A program made the translations under genes and the position numbers. Shown piece after piece: positions 22,747-34,841 of a stretch of DNA of 64,000 nt. Origin of the DNA: Stachybotrys elegans (taxonomy: Eukaryota; Ascomycota; Sordariomycetes; Hypocreales; Stachybotryaceae); NCBI GenBank assembly GCA_020746835.1, contig JAGPNK010000008.1:992001-1056000 (forward strand), read 5' to 3'. Position 1 is the first letter of the stretch, and every line of letters starts with the position of its first letter. The notes under the pieces were generated by a model. It was not told the origin of the DNA. It saw only the letters and a program-made list of their open reading frames with translations, and ran no database searches.

Positions 22747-25700
22747 ATGACTGGCATGTCGGAGAGATCGTGTCCCGTCTCTGGCTCGGCAAGGGGAAGA
22801 TGCCCGGCCAGTGCCATGACGGGCAACGGGCATGGCCACACCAGAAACAGCAGCAGCATTCGGAGTAGAGGGCCGCGAGGATGTGCCTTTTCAGGATTCA
22901 CACAGCCTGGAGATATCCACACAGCATTCGATGTACGGCAGCAAGCATCCCGGCCTTGAGAAACGCATGTCACTAATTGGTGTAGATCCCCAAAGGCGTC
23001 GATGCCGAGGAGTGGCTACGGATGAGGTCAGTCAGACCAAGCCAACTCGATCCATATCTCGTGCTGACCAGACGCCAACAGGGAGCGAAAGTCGATCAAC
23101 GATCTGCTATATACCAAGATGCCCACCGTCCAGCAGCTCGGATCCGTCAAGTCACAGCAGGAGCTCGACGCTTTCAACGTAAACGAGCAGGACCTCCTCG
23201 CCGTGGCACTGGGTGCGCCCGCACGGCAGGTGATGCTCCGCGCAGAGGAGATTGGCCCGCAGACGGGATGGAAGGACGGATACCTCACGGCAGAGCACGG
23301 CATGTGCCCCGTCGACTACGACGAGGCCGTCGGCGCCCTCGCGCGATCCCCCGGGCGCATCTGGTCGGACCTCTGTGAGCGGATGCCCGGCGTCGCCGCC
23401 CGAGGCCGCGTGCGGGAGTCCGTCGCCGCGCTCCCCCTGGTCGAGGGAACCGAGGACAACATCCCGGACAGTGCGCTCTGGGGAGCCGTCGTGGCGCTGG
23501 GCATGCTCTGCTCCATCTACCGCTACGAGGACAGGAACGACGGGCAGGAGGGCGTCGTGGCCAGCCGCTCCAGCACGCGGCCCAGCTGCCCGATGGGCGA
23601 CGACCTGGGCGAGGAGCTGCACGGCATCCCGCTCACCATCGCGCTGCCGTACTACCAGATCTCGCACCGGATGGGCCGCGCCCTGCCGCACCTCTCCTTC
23701 CCGGACCAGTCGTCGTACAACCTCAAGATCAAGGACAAGACGTCGGCGTACCCGTACCTGGCGCGCTTCGACAACATCGAGCTGCGGTGGCCCATGTTCG
23801 GCGAGCGAGCCGAGGTCACCTTCCTCAAGGGCTGCGCCGACACGTCGGCGTCGTTCCAGCACGGGCCCGACGCCATCGCCGCCTGCCAGGAGCACGTCAT
23901 GAACCGCAACGTCGAGGGCCTGCTGCGCGAGATGATCCGCCTCAAGGAGATCCTGGAGCGCATGCCCAACGCCTTCCACTCCATCTCGACCAACCCCAAC
24001 GCCGGCGAGAACTACGTGCCCGGCCAGCAGTGGGTTCGATGGGGCAAGTTCTCGACGCCGCTGTCCCGCCGCTGCCCGGCCGCCTCGGGCCTGCAGTTCC
24101 CCCCCTATCTCGTCATGGACGCCTTCCTCGGGCGCAAGAAGTACAACTCCTTCATGGGCATCGAGGGCGTCCACCTCCGCGCCTGGATGCCCTCGAACCA
24201 CCGCGCCTTCATCGCCGCCATCGAGTACCACTACCGCGTGCCAGAGTTTGTCCAGCAGTCGGGCGACCCGCGCCTGATGGGCGTCCTGGACGGCATCGTC
24301 GAGGCCTACACGGGCGAGCGCGGCTTCATGGGCGTGCACCGCTACAAGGTCTTTGGCATCCTCGAGATTGCCAGCAAGACGGGCCGCACCGAGACCAACG
24401 GCCTCTCGGGCGTGGCCGACGCCCGCCGACCCTGGGAGGAGACGCACCGCCAGTTCTCCGAGTCGATGAAGGAGCGCCTCGAGCCGTACCGCGGCGCCCT
24501 GCCCGTCGAGCCGCACCAGATGCGAGGCACCTTTGAGGAGTGCCGCTACGTCTCGCGCGTCCTCAACCGCTCCTCGGTCGACGCCGACCCGGCGCGCTCC
24601 ATCGCCCTCGTCACCCTCGACCTGCAGGACACGGGCGTCACCTTTATGCCCGGCGACCGCCTGGCCGTCATGCCGCTCAACGGCTGGGACGAGTGCGCCA
24701 AGGTCGCCGCCGCGCTCGGCCTCGAGGAGCTCCTCGACGTGCCGCTAGACGTCGAGGGCAACTGGGCTCGCTTCGAGATGCACCTCGGCTCCGTCCGCCA
24801 CGCGCCCGTCCGCAAGCTCACCGTCACCGACATCCTCCGCCGCGGCCACCTGGCGCCCATCACCAAGGACCTGGCCCTCAAGATCCACGGCATGCTGCAC
24901 GCCTCGTCCAACACGGTGCTGCAGGTCCTGGCCACCGACGAGTGGCCCGTCCGCGGCTCCCTGGGCGACCTGCTCCAGGACGCCCTCATGGACACGCCGC
25001 CGCCCATCTGGAACAGGGCCTTCAACCTCGACGACTTGTCCTGGCTCGCCGACCTGATCCCCCTCGAGGTTCCCAGAACCTACTCCATCGCCAGCTACAC
25101 CGAGGACCTGCTGCCCAGCACCGTCGACCTGGCCGTGTCCCGCGCCGAGTACGAGCTCTGCGACACCTTTGCCAAGGGCGCCACCGTGTCCCGCGCCGGC
25201 GTGTCGAGCGGCTTCCTCAACCCCGTCCCCACGCCCAGCGAGATGCTCTCCGACGACGACGAGGTCCTGATCGGCGTCTCGCGCCCCGTCGCCTTCCAGC
25301 TGCCCCTCGACCCCATGGCCCCGTGCGCCTTCTTCGCCGGAGGCAGCGGCATCGCCCCCTTTCGAGGATTCTGGCAGGCCCGCCTCGCCGCCTCGGGCTT
25401 CTCTGGCGGCAAGAACCACTTGTACCTCGGCGTCCAGTCACGCGAGAAGTTCTGCTTCGAGGACGAGCTGCGGGAGCTCGTCAATGCCGGCTTCATGGAG
25501 GTCCACCTGGCCTTTTCTCGCGACTCGCGCGGCCTCGTGTACGACCCCTACATGCGGGACCTGGCCGAGAAGCACATGTCGCCTCGCTACATCGACGCCC
25601 TCATCGTCGAGCAGGGCTCCCACATCTGCGACCTCGTCATGTCCAAGAAGCAGGGCGGCCTGGGCGGCTACCTGTACGTGTGCGGCTCCGTGTCCGTCTT

Positions 25701-27807
25701 CGACTCGGTCATGAAGGGCATCCGCAAGGCCATCTACACGTACCGCACGACGACCATGGACAACGTCGACCTCATCGTCAACAAGGCCTTTGCCGAGCGG
25801 CGCTTCATGCTCGACGTCTTCATGACGCCCAAGCCGCTGCCCTGCAACCTGCCCACCATCCCGCTCTCGCAGCTCGCCCTGCACACCGGCCACCGCACCG
25901 GCACCCGCATGTGGATCGGCGTCCACGGCAGCGTCTACGACGTGACCGACTTCTGCCCGATGCACCCGGGCGGCACCCTCATCATCAAGTCCAACGCCGG
26001 CGTCGACTGCAGCCAGTCCTTTGACAACCTCGCCCACACCAACAACCCGGAGGTCTCGAGCCTTCTGACAAAGTACTTTGTCGGCCACATGACGCCCAAG
26101 CCCACCTACCACGACGACAACGACATGTCCACCCTCTACGACCTCTGGGCCGACTACCTCCGCACCACCGTCGAGACCCTCGTCGCCCACCAGTTCGAGA
26201 TGTACGACATCATGGGCGCCTCGCGCGACATCTCCTCGGCCTGGGACCCCGCCGGCACCAACAACATCTGGCTGCAGGAGAGCCTGCCCAACGCCATGGC
26301 CATCCGTACCTTCTACGCCTACCAGAGCCGCCTCCTCCAGGGCGGCTTCACGGCTCTCTTCGGCGAGAAGCTGCAGGAGCTCGTCCTCAAGCTGTCCTTC
26401 AGCGTCGCCAGCAGCAGCCCCGCCGCCCTCGACGTCAAGCTGCCCGACGTCCTCGGCACCATTGCCCGCGCCAAGATGAGCCCGGACGCCATCACCTGCA
26501 CCAAGGAGATCAGCCACGTCGGCCGCTTCGTCGTCGACGGCGACGCCGCCATCCGCTTCCAGGAGCGCGGCGTCTTCGAGTACGCCGCCCGCAGCGTCGA
26601 GCTCGACATTGAGCTGCTCGAGGACCTGCGCCAGGAGGCCTGCACCGGCATGGACGCCTTCGACGCCCTCGCCACCGAGCAGCGCTCCCTGGCCGCCGAC
26701 AACGACGCCGCCGACCTGGCTTCCGGCCAGATCGTCGCCCTCTCGGGCTTCCTCCTTCAGATCCTCGAGCGCATGGCCCGCCGCCTCGAGGTCTTCTACG
26801 CCAAGCTCGCCCAGTGCTCCGTCTACCACCCGGAGCTCGAGCGCAACCCGGCGCGCTCCCGCTGGGCCCGCGTCCGCCGCTACATCCGCGACGGCAGCTT
26901 CTTCGTCCTGGCCAACAGCGCCGAGAGCAGCTCCCTGAGCGCTGCCGCCGCCTCCTCCCAGCCCTCGACCTACTTCATGTCGCGCGCCAACCCCAACCAG
27001 AACGTCGACTTCGACAGGGTCATGTCGCACATCAACGTGACGCTCGCGGCGGCCAAGACGGAGCTTCACCACCCCTCTCACGCCGTCCAGCAGCCCGTCA
27101 CCCTCAACGCCGTGCACCAGGACCGCGGGCGCAGCTCCGGCGACGCCAGCGCCTCGGCCACGCGCGGCAACACGAGCGCCCTCCGCGCCATGACGCAGTT
27201 CGTCGAGAAGAACAACAAGGCCATCCGCCGCCTCAGCAGGATGCCCCCCGGGGGCTCCATGACGCTCGAGGAGCTGCGCAGGGCCGCCGGCAACATGTCC
27301 CTCGAGACCGTCCAGACATACAACGGCAGCCCCCTCGCCCAAGAGGAGCACCAGCAGCACATGCCGCCGCTCAGGCACACACGCACGCCCAGCCTAGCCA
27401 ACCACTCGCCCACGCGCAGCATCAACGGCACACGCCTCCCCTCGGTGACGCGCTCGCGCCAAGGTTCCGAGGGCTCGCTGAGCCGGTCCTCCTCTCGGGG
27501 CTCGCAGGCGCGGTACCCTGTTCTGGGCGCACACATGCCGCACCACCACCACGTCGACGCGCACACAGCGCTGAGCTCCATGATGGCCGGGCTCAACACG
27601 CGTTCCAGCAGGTCGAGCACCGTGAGCGGGCCGACGGTGCCCATGCACTCGGGCCTGATGCGCGCGCCGTCCGTCAAGAGCATGGATAGGGGGTTGGGAA
27701 TCCGGGGCAATGCGCCGGGGCATTCGCCTTCGCAGAGCTGGATGAGGTCGTTTAAGCTGCGAAGCTTGGTAGAGCAGCACGAGGTGAAGGTTGCTCCTAC
27801 ATTTTAA
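22747..27807 (+). CDS. fusion protein: PrnB/IDO-like haem domain + FAD/NAD(P)H reductase + cytochrome b5
   Basis: Exons 22747-22932, 22986-23026 (41 nt) and 23082-27807 give 1650 residues; introns are 53 and 55 nt. The two small exons add 88 residues before the Met at 23119 and read DIHTAFD-IPKGVDAEEWLRM-RERKSINDL across the junctions. Residues about 60-550 resemble the PrnB/indoleamine 2,3-dioxygenase fold; His495 (GVHRYKV) is the likely proximal haem ligand. Residues about 558-985 form a ferredoxin-reductase-type module of the P450-reductase class: RTYS 741-744, GGSGIAP 829-835, CGS 943-945; no FMN domain. Residues about 1002-1085 are cytochrome b5 with haem ligands His1037 (HPGG) and His1061. 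A helical stretch and a Ser/Arg-rich disordered tail follow. I infer electron flow NAD(P)H to FAD to b5 to haem. Substrate unknown. Third codon positions are strikingly GC-rich. Confidence 0.8.
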
Positions 27808-28017
27808 TCCAAGGGGAACAGTTAAAGTCATATGGTACTGCATTGGGATAGGTTCTAGTTCAGCGTTCAATTCAGCGTTCAATTGTTAGCATAATAGACA
27901 AGGCATGCATTCTTTCATCGCACACGGGGTCGGTGTTTCTTAAGTATTGTTTTGGATGGCTATTCTGCCATGTCGATACTGGCCTATTACGTTAATCGTC
28001 CCTGGGCGGCGCTCTGG
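27808..28017. repeat. 3' intergenic with tandem 12-mer
   Basis: A perfect two-copy tandem repeat of TTCAGCGTTCAA at 27859-27882, in the space between the convergent fusion gene and the stop-interrupted gene. It is short and of unknown meaning. Confidence 0.6.
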
Positions 28018-29472
28018 CTACAAAGTCCAGCCTTCCCAGTCGGATGCACCTTCTGGCAACTCGAATTCAAGCTCCTCCACTACCGAGCCCTGAGAGCTGG
28101 GGAGTAGTGGCAACAGATCCTGATCACTTCCTCCTGTGGGCGAGGGCTCACGCTCCGGCTGCTCACCCTCGTTTGGGTCCATCTCATCGTCATCGTCGGG
28201 ATACACCTTCCAGCCCCTGCTCATCGTAACCCGGAGGACTCGTCGCGCGAGCTCTCTGACTTCCTCTGGACAGAATCCAAACCCGAGATTCGCCGAGAAG
28301 CCATGGTCAGCAAGCCAAGAACTGACCAGGGCCACATGCCCTGGGTCTTGGTCGAAATGAGTTGCCAATGCCATCAGGATGCCTCTGCGCATGTACATGC
28401 CGGGGTTAGGGAACGGGTTGTTGGCGGCAAAGAACGCCTAGACCTTTGTCCAGCCTTTAATGGCAAGGTCCTTCATTCTGATCAGCGCCATGATGAAATG
28501 GTAATAGAGGAATCGAGGGTCCGGACGGCTCGGCCCCCGGAAGCTGAGCTCCTTTCCATGAATGTCCTTTCTCCAGCCGGTCAATATGGTATAAGCGCTC
28601 TGCGTCTTGTCGTCGTAGATGATGGCTACACGCCAGCGAACGATTGGCAACCCCGAGTTCTAGACGGGGATAATGACCAGGCAATAGGACCGAAACAAGA
28701 CCCAAAACTTTCGCTGCATCACGAGAGCATTGGAAGGACTCAAGGGCAGACATTGCCTGGTGCCAAACATGACCCAGTTCATCAGGTCCATATTTGTGTA
28801 CATAGGCATGATTTCCGTCACCTTTACCTCATCCTTTTCGTGCCATTCGCCAGAGATGTGGCACCATCTCATGGGATAGATATCGAACGTGACTTCGAGG
28901 GCGGCCTCGCCATCAAGAGCCGTCCGGTAGAAGTTGTCCACGTCAAGCGCCCAGAGGTTGGGAAGCGGGCGCTCAATGTACATCTTGACGTTCAGGTAGG
29001 TGCTCCGGATGTAGAGCTGGCGCACAAAGAAGTTCATCGGTATGCTTGCGCCAGCCTTTTGCGCATACATGATTCTGCAGCAGTGCATCTCCCAAGCTTG
29101 GCGATGGAGGATCAAGGCCATCTTGACGAAGCGGCTCCAACATACTGGCTTGCATAGCAGTGTATTGGCTCGTCGCAAGATCTGCAGCTTTTGCACGTTG
29201 TGGTTGGTGACGTCAATGAAGAGGGTGCCGAGCTTGACCATGGCGTGAAGAACCCATCGACTTGGAATAACACTCGGATCAGTGACCTGACGCAGATCAA
29301 TCCCCATTACCAGCTCAGTGGATTGCCTGATCAAATCACGCTTTGCTGCTTCGATCTCCTTGAGGCGGTCGTTGAGTTTCCCGCATTCGATCATGTCATC
29401 GATGGGCGTGAGGTCGAGATCCATGGCGACCGAGGGGTCATCCAAGGTCATAATCTCGGTGGGAGAAGGCAT
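28018..29472 (-). CDS. uncharacterised protein whose frame has two internal TAG codons (candidate edited gene or pseudogene)
   Basis: One continuous frame runs from ATG 29472 to the stop at 28018 (484 codons), interrupted only by TAG at 28662-28660 (codon 271) and 28440-28438 (codon 345). Protein-like sequence continues on both sides of each stop (IIPV-*-NSGLPIVRWRVAIIYDD and GWTKV-*-AFFAANNPFPNPG), and the codons between show no frameshift. The GT..AG pairs I tried across each TAG break the frame. Each TAG lies in the loop of a potential hairpin with a perfect 5-bp stem. The N-terminal part has an acidic start and a coiled-coil-like segment (KLNDRLKEIEAAKRDLIRQ); the C-terminus is acidic. 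I do not recognise the family. Either it is a young pseudogene or the stops are recoded, for example by A-to-I editing. Confidence 0.6.
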
Positions 29473-30808
29473 GTTGAAGGTTTGAGGAGGTAAACGGATG
29501 ATAGCCAAGTTTGAAATACTGTCGGGTGCAGATGAAAAGTGCAGAGATGGAAGAGCAAGGTGGGAGGAGGGTAAAGAAGGGGAAGGGAATGCACTCATGG
29601 GTAGTGCCTGCCGGCAGAAGGAGACAGCGCAGCCACTCACACTGCGCCCGCGAGCCAGCAGTACTACTACTAAGTACTCTAGCCATGTGCAATTCAATCT
29701 CGCCTCAATGTTACTGTTATTGTAATTGGGAGCCTGCCGAGTGTGGTCTTCAGATTTGTTGAGGGCTACTGGCCGGGATCATGCTACAAAGCGTCAATGT
29801 GGAAAGGAATACGATACAAGAAAATATATTAGTACAATCACACTACAGGCTGCACCGCGGGGCAAAGGCTGCTCAGGGGGGGGGGGATAGGGGGGCCGTA
29901 AGTCTTCCCTTCCTTCTAGCTATGCTAAGATCGAATAGGTGATATAAATGCCCAATTGCCTGTCATGTGAGATACGCTCGATCACCTGCATTGTATGTCC
30001 CTTGGTACGCTGTCATTTAACCGACTTTCTGGATGATGGAGATGTCCCTCTTGTAGCTATGGGGACCACAGTTACGAATACAGTCATGAATAGGCCGATA
30101 GCAGCACGATTGACAAGGCAAAACAGGGTTTTCCGTCCACAGGTCGAGGACACATTAAACATTATCTAGGCCTTGTAAACGCAGCCCGAAACACTCGAAG
30201 GAAGCCCTCCACCTCCCTCCACCAAAGCGGTATGCTGGGGACGCCCCCAGCGTCCTGGTTGTTTGTTTGGTTCATTGTGTGTCGCCAACGGAGAGCGAAT
30301 TTGGTGGTGGCAGTGTGGATGGAAGGAAGAGAAAGAGAGAGGCATGCAACGGAGAGGGCGGAGGCCTTCTTGTGCGCATCTCTCGAACTCTATTCTAGGG
30401 CTGGGCCTCGCGCGATCACGCATTCCTGGCCCAACGTGGCCACGGCACCATCCGCAGCCACAGCCGTCACATGCACCTTCGAGGCCAGCCTCGTCAGAAC
30501 ACACGTAAGGGCTAGATGAACAGGCCGACGAACGGTATGTACACACATCGAGGCCAGTCTGCTAACCGTAGGTCCCCCCGACTGCATACGCTTGTACGTG
30601 GTTGCTGCCGCTGCCGCTGCTGCAGCCCCCTCATTGTTCTCTGGCTCCGGCCAACGGGAGATGTCAATTGTATGCTACAGTCTGACGATCCCTTCATTGT
30701 TTGATACTGTTCTTTGGTCCTGCGGGTAGCAAGGCCACTATTGTTCGCATATACTATTGTTCTTTTTTCCACACTGGACGCACCTACTACATCACAGGCT
30801 GCACCGCA
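29473..30808. other. 1.3-kb intergenic region with G11 run
   Basis: Contains an 11-nt G homopolymer (29876-29886) and a 14-nt sequence, ACAGGCTGCACCGC, that occurs at 29845-29858 and again at 30794-30807. No gene was recognised. It holds the leader of the stop-interrupted gene and the 3' flank of the membrane-protein gene. Confidence 0.45.
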
Positions 30809-31864
30809 CTATGTCCGCGTGTCGTCCTTGTATAATGCGTTGGGGTTCGGGCGGCTCTCGTCATCATCGACCGGGTCGTCCAGAGGCATGCTATCCAGTG
30901 CCTGCTGCTCCATCCAACCCTTGGGGCGTCGCGACATGGTCCATTTGACCAGGATGCACGCCGTGCCGAGCAGGCTGAACCCCAGGGAGACCCATCCTAC
31001 GATTTCGTAAAGACCGCCGAGCTTGATGTCCATATCGAAGTCGCCTTCACGCTGGATGGACCTGAGACGGGAGAGAAACAGCTGCGATATGACGTTGCTT
31101 CCCACCGTCGACAGCGCGACCCAAGCGCTCAGCAGGGCCCAGTATGCCAGCCGCACCTTGTCCCAGGTGTAGTCGTCCATGGCCTCGATCTCCTCACGCG
31201 TTCCCTTGGGGCAGGGGCACATGCTCTTGAGGCAGAAGCAGGTGCACCGTACCCAGTAAGGTTTGTACTTGATGGCGACTTCCTGGAGGATGGTGTAGAT
31301 GGCGAAAATGAGGCCCAAGACATTGATGATCCACTGCAGCGAGGGCTCGGGTACATCGAGGTCGAACCAAGCCTGGCGCATGGCTTCGAAAAATGCGTTG
31401 CTGCAGGGATCAGCGCCTCTGCCGAAGGTGTGGCAGTTGATGGAGTCGCCGGGGACATCAATGTCGGCGGCGATGAGATAGAAGTCGTCCTTGACGTTCT
31501 GGGAGAACCAAGAGGTGGGCGTGAAGCCGGCGGTGGAGATGCCGTCGGGAGCGGTGGGGTACTCCCACGCAAAGTACCTGTTGAACCAGTAGACGTGCAC
31601 GAGGAGCTCAGACGAGTTGTCCTTGGGCAAGATGCCGTTGAACTAGTCGGGCGGTCAGCGAGGAGCGGGCGGGACAGGGGGTCAGAAGAGGCGTACGGAG
31701 ATTGGAGCCAGGTCTTTCAGGATAACCTCTTGTCTCGCGCCGTGCGATATGAGAGAGGAGCCGGCGATGAGCTGGAGGAGGAAACCGATGGTTGAGACGA
31801 GGCCGCCGGCAATGGCGACGCCGAGGAGCGCGTTCCCGAGCTGCTGGCGCGTGCGGGAGGCCAT
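30809..31864 (-). CDS. four-transmembrane protein of unknown function
   Basis: Exons 31864-31697 and 31642-30809 give 333 residues; the 54-nt intron joins LAPIS to FNGILPKD in phase 0. Four hydrophobic segments are visible: residues about 12-34, the LQWIINVLGLIFAIYTIL segment, LLSAWVALSTVGSNVI, and IVGWVSLGFSLLGTACIL. Between TM1 and TM2 lies a loop with two cysteines, and after TM2 a Cys-rich loop (RCTCFCLKSMCPCPKG) that could be palmitoylated or bind metal. The C-terminal tail is acidic. The topology is reminiscent of SUR7/PalI-type plasma-membrane proteins, but I see no diagnostic motif. The start is uncertain; in-frame Met residues at 31879, 31891 and 31987 lie upstream. Confidence 0.65.
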
Positions 31865-32980
31865 ACTGTGCGATGCCATACTGCGCGGCATGCGTTTGCA
31901 AACAAGAGACTGAATGGGGTGGGAGATGCGAGCAGCGGAGGGACCAGGTGTGAGGAGGAGCGCACCTGCATTTATGAGTGTAGGCACGGAGTTTTGGGGA
32001 AGGAGTCACGATGGGGGCCAATAATAAGGCCCATAGTTAATACGAGACGGGCGTCTGGCAGCTCGGCGAGGCTAGGCCAATACGGGCGGGCAGTGCTCAA
32101 TGCACCATCGTGTCCGTATGGGCCCTGGGTTTTTGCCTGGTCTAATCGTCTATCTTTAGAACATTTGACCAGTTCATGCTCTGAAGATAAGCAGCAACGC
32201 CAAGACAAATAATAGCAATAGCCATGATGACTATAAAGCAAGCCTACCCCTAGTTTTGACACGAATTGAATGGCTCGTATCATATCATCCTCCTCAACCC
32301 AACAAAGGGTCTGGCGACGCGCTGTATGTTCTGGCTGGGCGCTTGTGCGATGGATCTTGGATCTGCACGAGTTGGTTGAAGAAAGAAGGGTCAACCAAAT
32401 ATGAATATCTATGGTCACCATATATTTAACAGCCTCCAATCAATACGACACATTTGTAAAGCCACAAAACTCCACAACGACCTCGCGAATGAAGACGCTC
32501 GCAGTATTGGAGTGCACAGCATGGCACACCCAGCCATTATTCCTCATGTCGTTCCGCTTCCACGAAATTGCAGCAACACCAACAGGAGATGCAAGAGAAA
32601 GGAGAGTCATTAAGATCGCCATGCTGAATTCCCTCAAGCCCTGAAACCATTCATCACTCCTCTAGCAATAGCACATCTTCAACACTTGCAGCAACCCACC
32701 ATCCCCAGATTCTGCTGACCTTCCTATCCATGCCCAGGGGATCACAATTGCTCAGTTCCCGCCCACCCATCTGTCATCATGTATATTCCGTCCGCGCAGC
32801 AATCCCCTGCCGCATCCTTCCACAGCCTTACAGCTCGAATCCCTTGTCAGACAAACCCCGGCGCAGGATCCTCCCAAGTTTCACGCAGAATCCAGCCATG
32901 CTCTCCCCCTTGATATATCATCGTGTCCCTCTGCCGACGCGCACCACCATTGCCAGGTGCCACTTCCAGCCTCCTCCCTC
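31865..32980. other. 1.1-kb divergent intergenic region
   Basis: Separates the four-TM gene (-) from a rhodopsin-domain gene (+). Small open frames have no recognisable features. No repeat was found. Confidence 0.45.
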
Positions 32981-34187
32981 ATGGATATGGACCATGGCGA
33001 GGACAGCGCTCCCGCCGGCTTCGACGCCGGCCGTCGCGTGAGCGAAGCGTGGAGTAACCGGTTCAACCGCATGGTCAGTTCCACAACCATCATGCTCGTC
33101 CTCACCACGGCATGGGCCGTCCTGCGCATCGTCTCGCGCCGCATGGCCAAGCGCAAGTTCCAGACCGAGGACTACATCTACTTTGTCGCCCAGCTCTTCT
33201 TCTACGGCTCAGCCGCCTGCTCACTCACACGTACCCATGCCCTCTCTCCCTTCATCCACCGGCCCCAGCTAACCCTCCGTAGTCATCGCGACAGGACCCC
33301 CCAATAGGGCCACCATGCCCATCAAGATGCGCACCATGATGCCTATGCGCCTCTGCTACGCCATGACGCTCTTCTGCGTCAAACTCAGCATCATCCTCAT
33401 CATCCGCCGCATCTTCGCCCAGAGCTCCCGCAGCGTCCGCATCCTCTGTTGGGTCGCCCTCGCCCTCACCGCGCTCTGGGCTCTGTACGCCAGTCTCATC
33501 GAGTTCCTCATCTGCACGCCCGTCGAGAGCGCCTGGGATCCGACGGTTCCCAGGACGAGGTGCATAGACCACCGGCTTGCTTACGGAGTGATTCCTGCCT
33601 GGGATATCCCCATAGAGTTGTTGATCTTGGCTATTCCGCTGCCGTCAATTCTTCGGTTACAGACTGCAAAGGTGCAAAAGGTGGCCTTGGTCGCCATGTT
33701 TTCCGCAGGCTTCGTGTAAGTCCTCTAGCTTTCATCCCGTTTCCTACTCTCACCACCCCCTAGGACAATCCTCTTCTCCGCCATCTACCTTTACTTCACC
33801 ATTGTGAACTTCCACATCTCCTACATGATCAGCATCATCCACAGCGGCATCGCCCTCATGGTCGCCTCAAGTACAGCGCTCCACCACCTCTTCAACCGCA
33901 TCATCCTCCCCTGGTTCCGCACCGTAGCGCGATCCGGGATACACAGCGGCGCAGGCCAAGGATTGGAAACGAACAGGCAATCTGGAGTAGCCCTGCAAGA
34001 CATCCTCGGCAGTCCCAAGCCGAGGCCAAGAACAGAGAGCATTGCAGAAAGCGAGCGGCAGTTGGCGCCTCAGACGCAGGACCTAGACGGCCGGCCCAGA
34101 TCGAAGCAGAGTCGCAACCTTACACCCATATCGGATGAATTGAGGACCAGCTGGACAAACACCGACATCTCCCAGCCGGGGGGATGA
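32981..34187 (+). CDS. rhodopsin-domain (PTH11-like) integral membrane protein
   Basis: Exons 32981-33230, 33283-33715 and 33764-34187 give 368 residues; introns are 52 and 48 nt. The family pattern is clear: a first TM with AVLRIVSR, then TEDYIYFVAQLFFYG, a TM with LCYAMTLFCVKLSIILIIRRIF, LLxC-type LIEFLICTPVESAWDPT, the RCID motif, and WDIPIELLILAIPLPSILRLQ. About seven hydrophobic segments are followed by a Ser/Arg-rich cytoplasmic tail. No CFEM domain precedes it. Related proteins (PTH11 class, fungal rhodopsin domain) are proposed GPCR-like sensors at the plasma membrane, but most are uncharacterised. The start MDMDHGED was chosen because it is the Met closest to TM1 that still leaves a short acidic N-terminus; 32957 is an alternative. 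Confidence 0.8.
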
Positions 34188-34841
34188 CTTGCCAGAAGCG
34201 GCCAGGGCACATCTTGAAACAACATGGCGATTCACGGCTTTCGTGGCACTCCCAGGGGTCACTTTGCAGATGCCGCGTCAGCAGGTTCCAGCCAAAGTGC
34301 CAGCGTACAAACCAGAGGGGGCCTGAGAAAGGCGTCGCAGTTACACGACCTGCCAGCGCCACTGAAAGACCAGACTCGTGTCCCCAAACACAAACCTTTG
34401 CGCTAGAGCACTCTCAAGCGGACCAATCCCCCAAGGGAAGATATCCACACGGCGAGAGAGCAAGTATCAGCTTCTGTCGACCAGCCGCGACGAGACAGCA
34501 TCCTCGACAGCCAACACTGGGCTCGAATGAATCCTAGTCTTTTGGACATTTGTCCTATCTCATTCTCCTAGCACAGCCATGCCCAAAGACAATAAATAAG
34601 AGAAAGAAAGAATGACAAGAAAAAAAAGACACCAAGATCCCATCCCCCTCTGACAAGCCGGCGCAATGCCCGTAATCCGCAGTCCATGTATGCCCTAGAA
34701 TCGACCAAAATCACCAGTGGATATTTTCTTCTCCTAAAACACCCGTAGGGAATAGACATTATACCCCTTTCCTCTGTCGCGCCGGGCGATGAATCACAGT
34801 GTTTGCTTCAAGAAGCAAATCTCTCCGCACAGTCGGCGTAT
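34188..34841. other. intergenic between convergent genes
   Basis: About 0.65 kb of 3' flanks. No features beyond a short A-rich tract near 34600-34630. Confidence 0.5.

Noticed and set aside
23119..23121. ATG 23119 as start of the fusion protein
   Set aside because: Coding sequence continues upstream in frame and joins to two earlier exons.
24540..26024. 494-codon plus-strand frame overlapping the fusion gene
   Set aside because: Arg/Pro/His-rich translation with no family signal; the overlapping frame carries the conserved reductase motifs.
25438..27378. 646-codon open frame on the minus strand inside the fusion gene (and 23152-24516, 454 codons)
   Set aside because: They are antisense shadows produced by the very high GC of third codon positions in the plus-strand gene. 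Their translations are Val/Gly/Ala/Asp-repetitive without motifs.
28385..28443. Intron that would remove the second TAG of the stop-interrupted gene
   Set aside because: The only plausible GT..AG pair is 59 nt and shifts the frame. Pairs tested around the first TAG (40, 52 and 62 nt) also break the frame.
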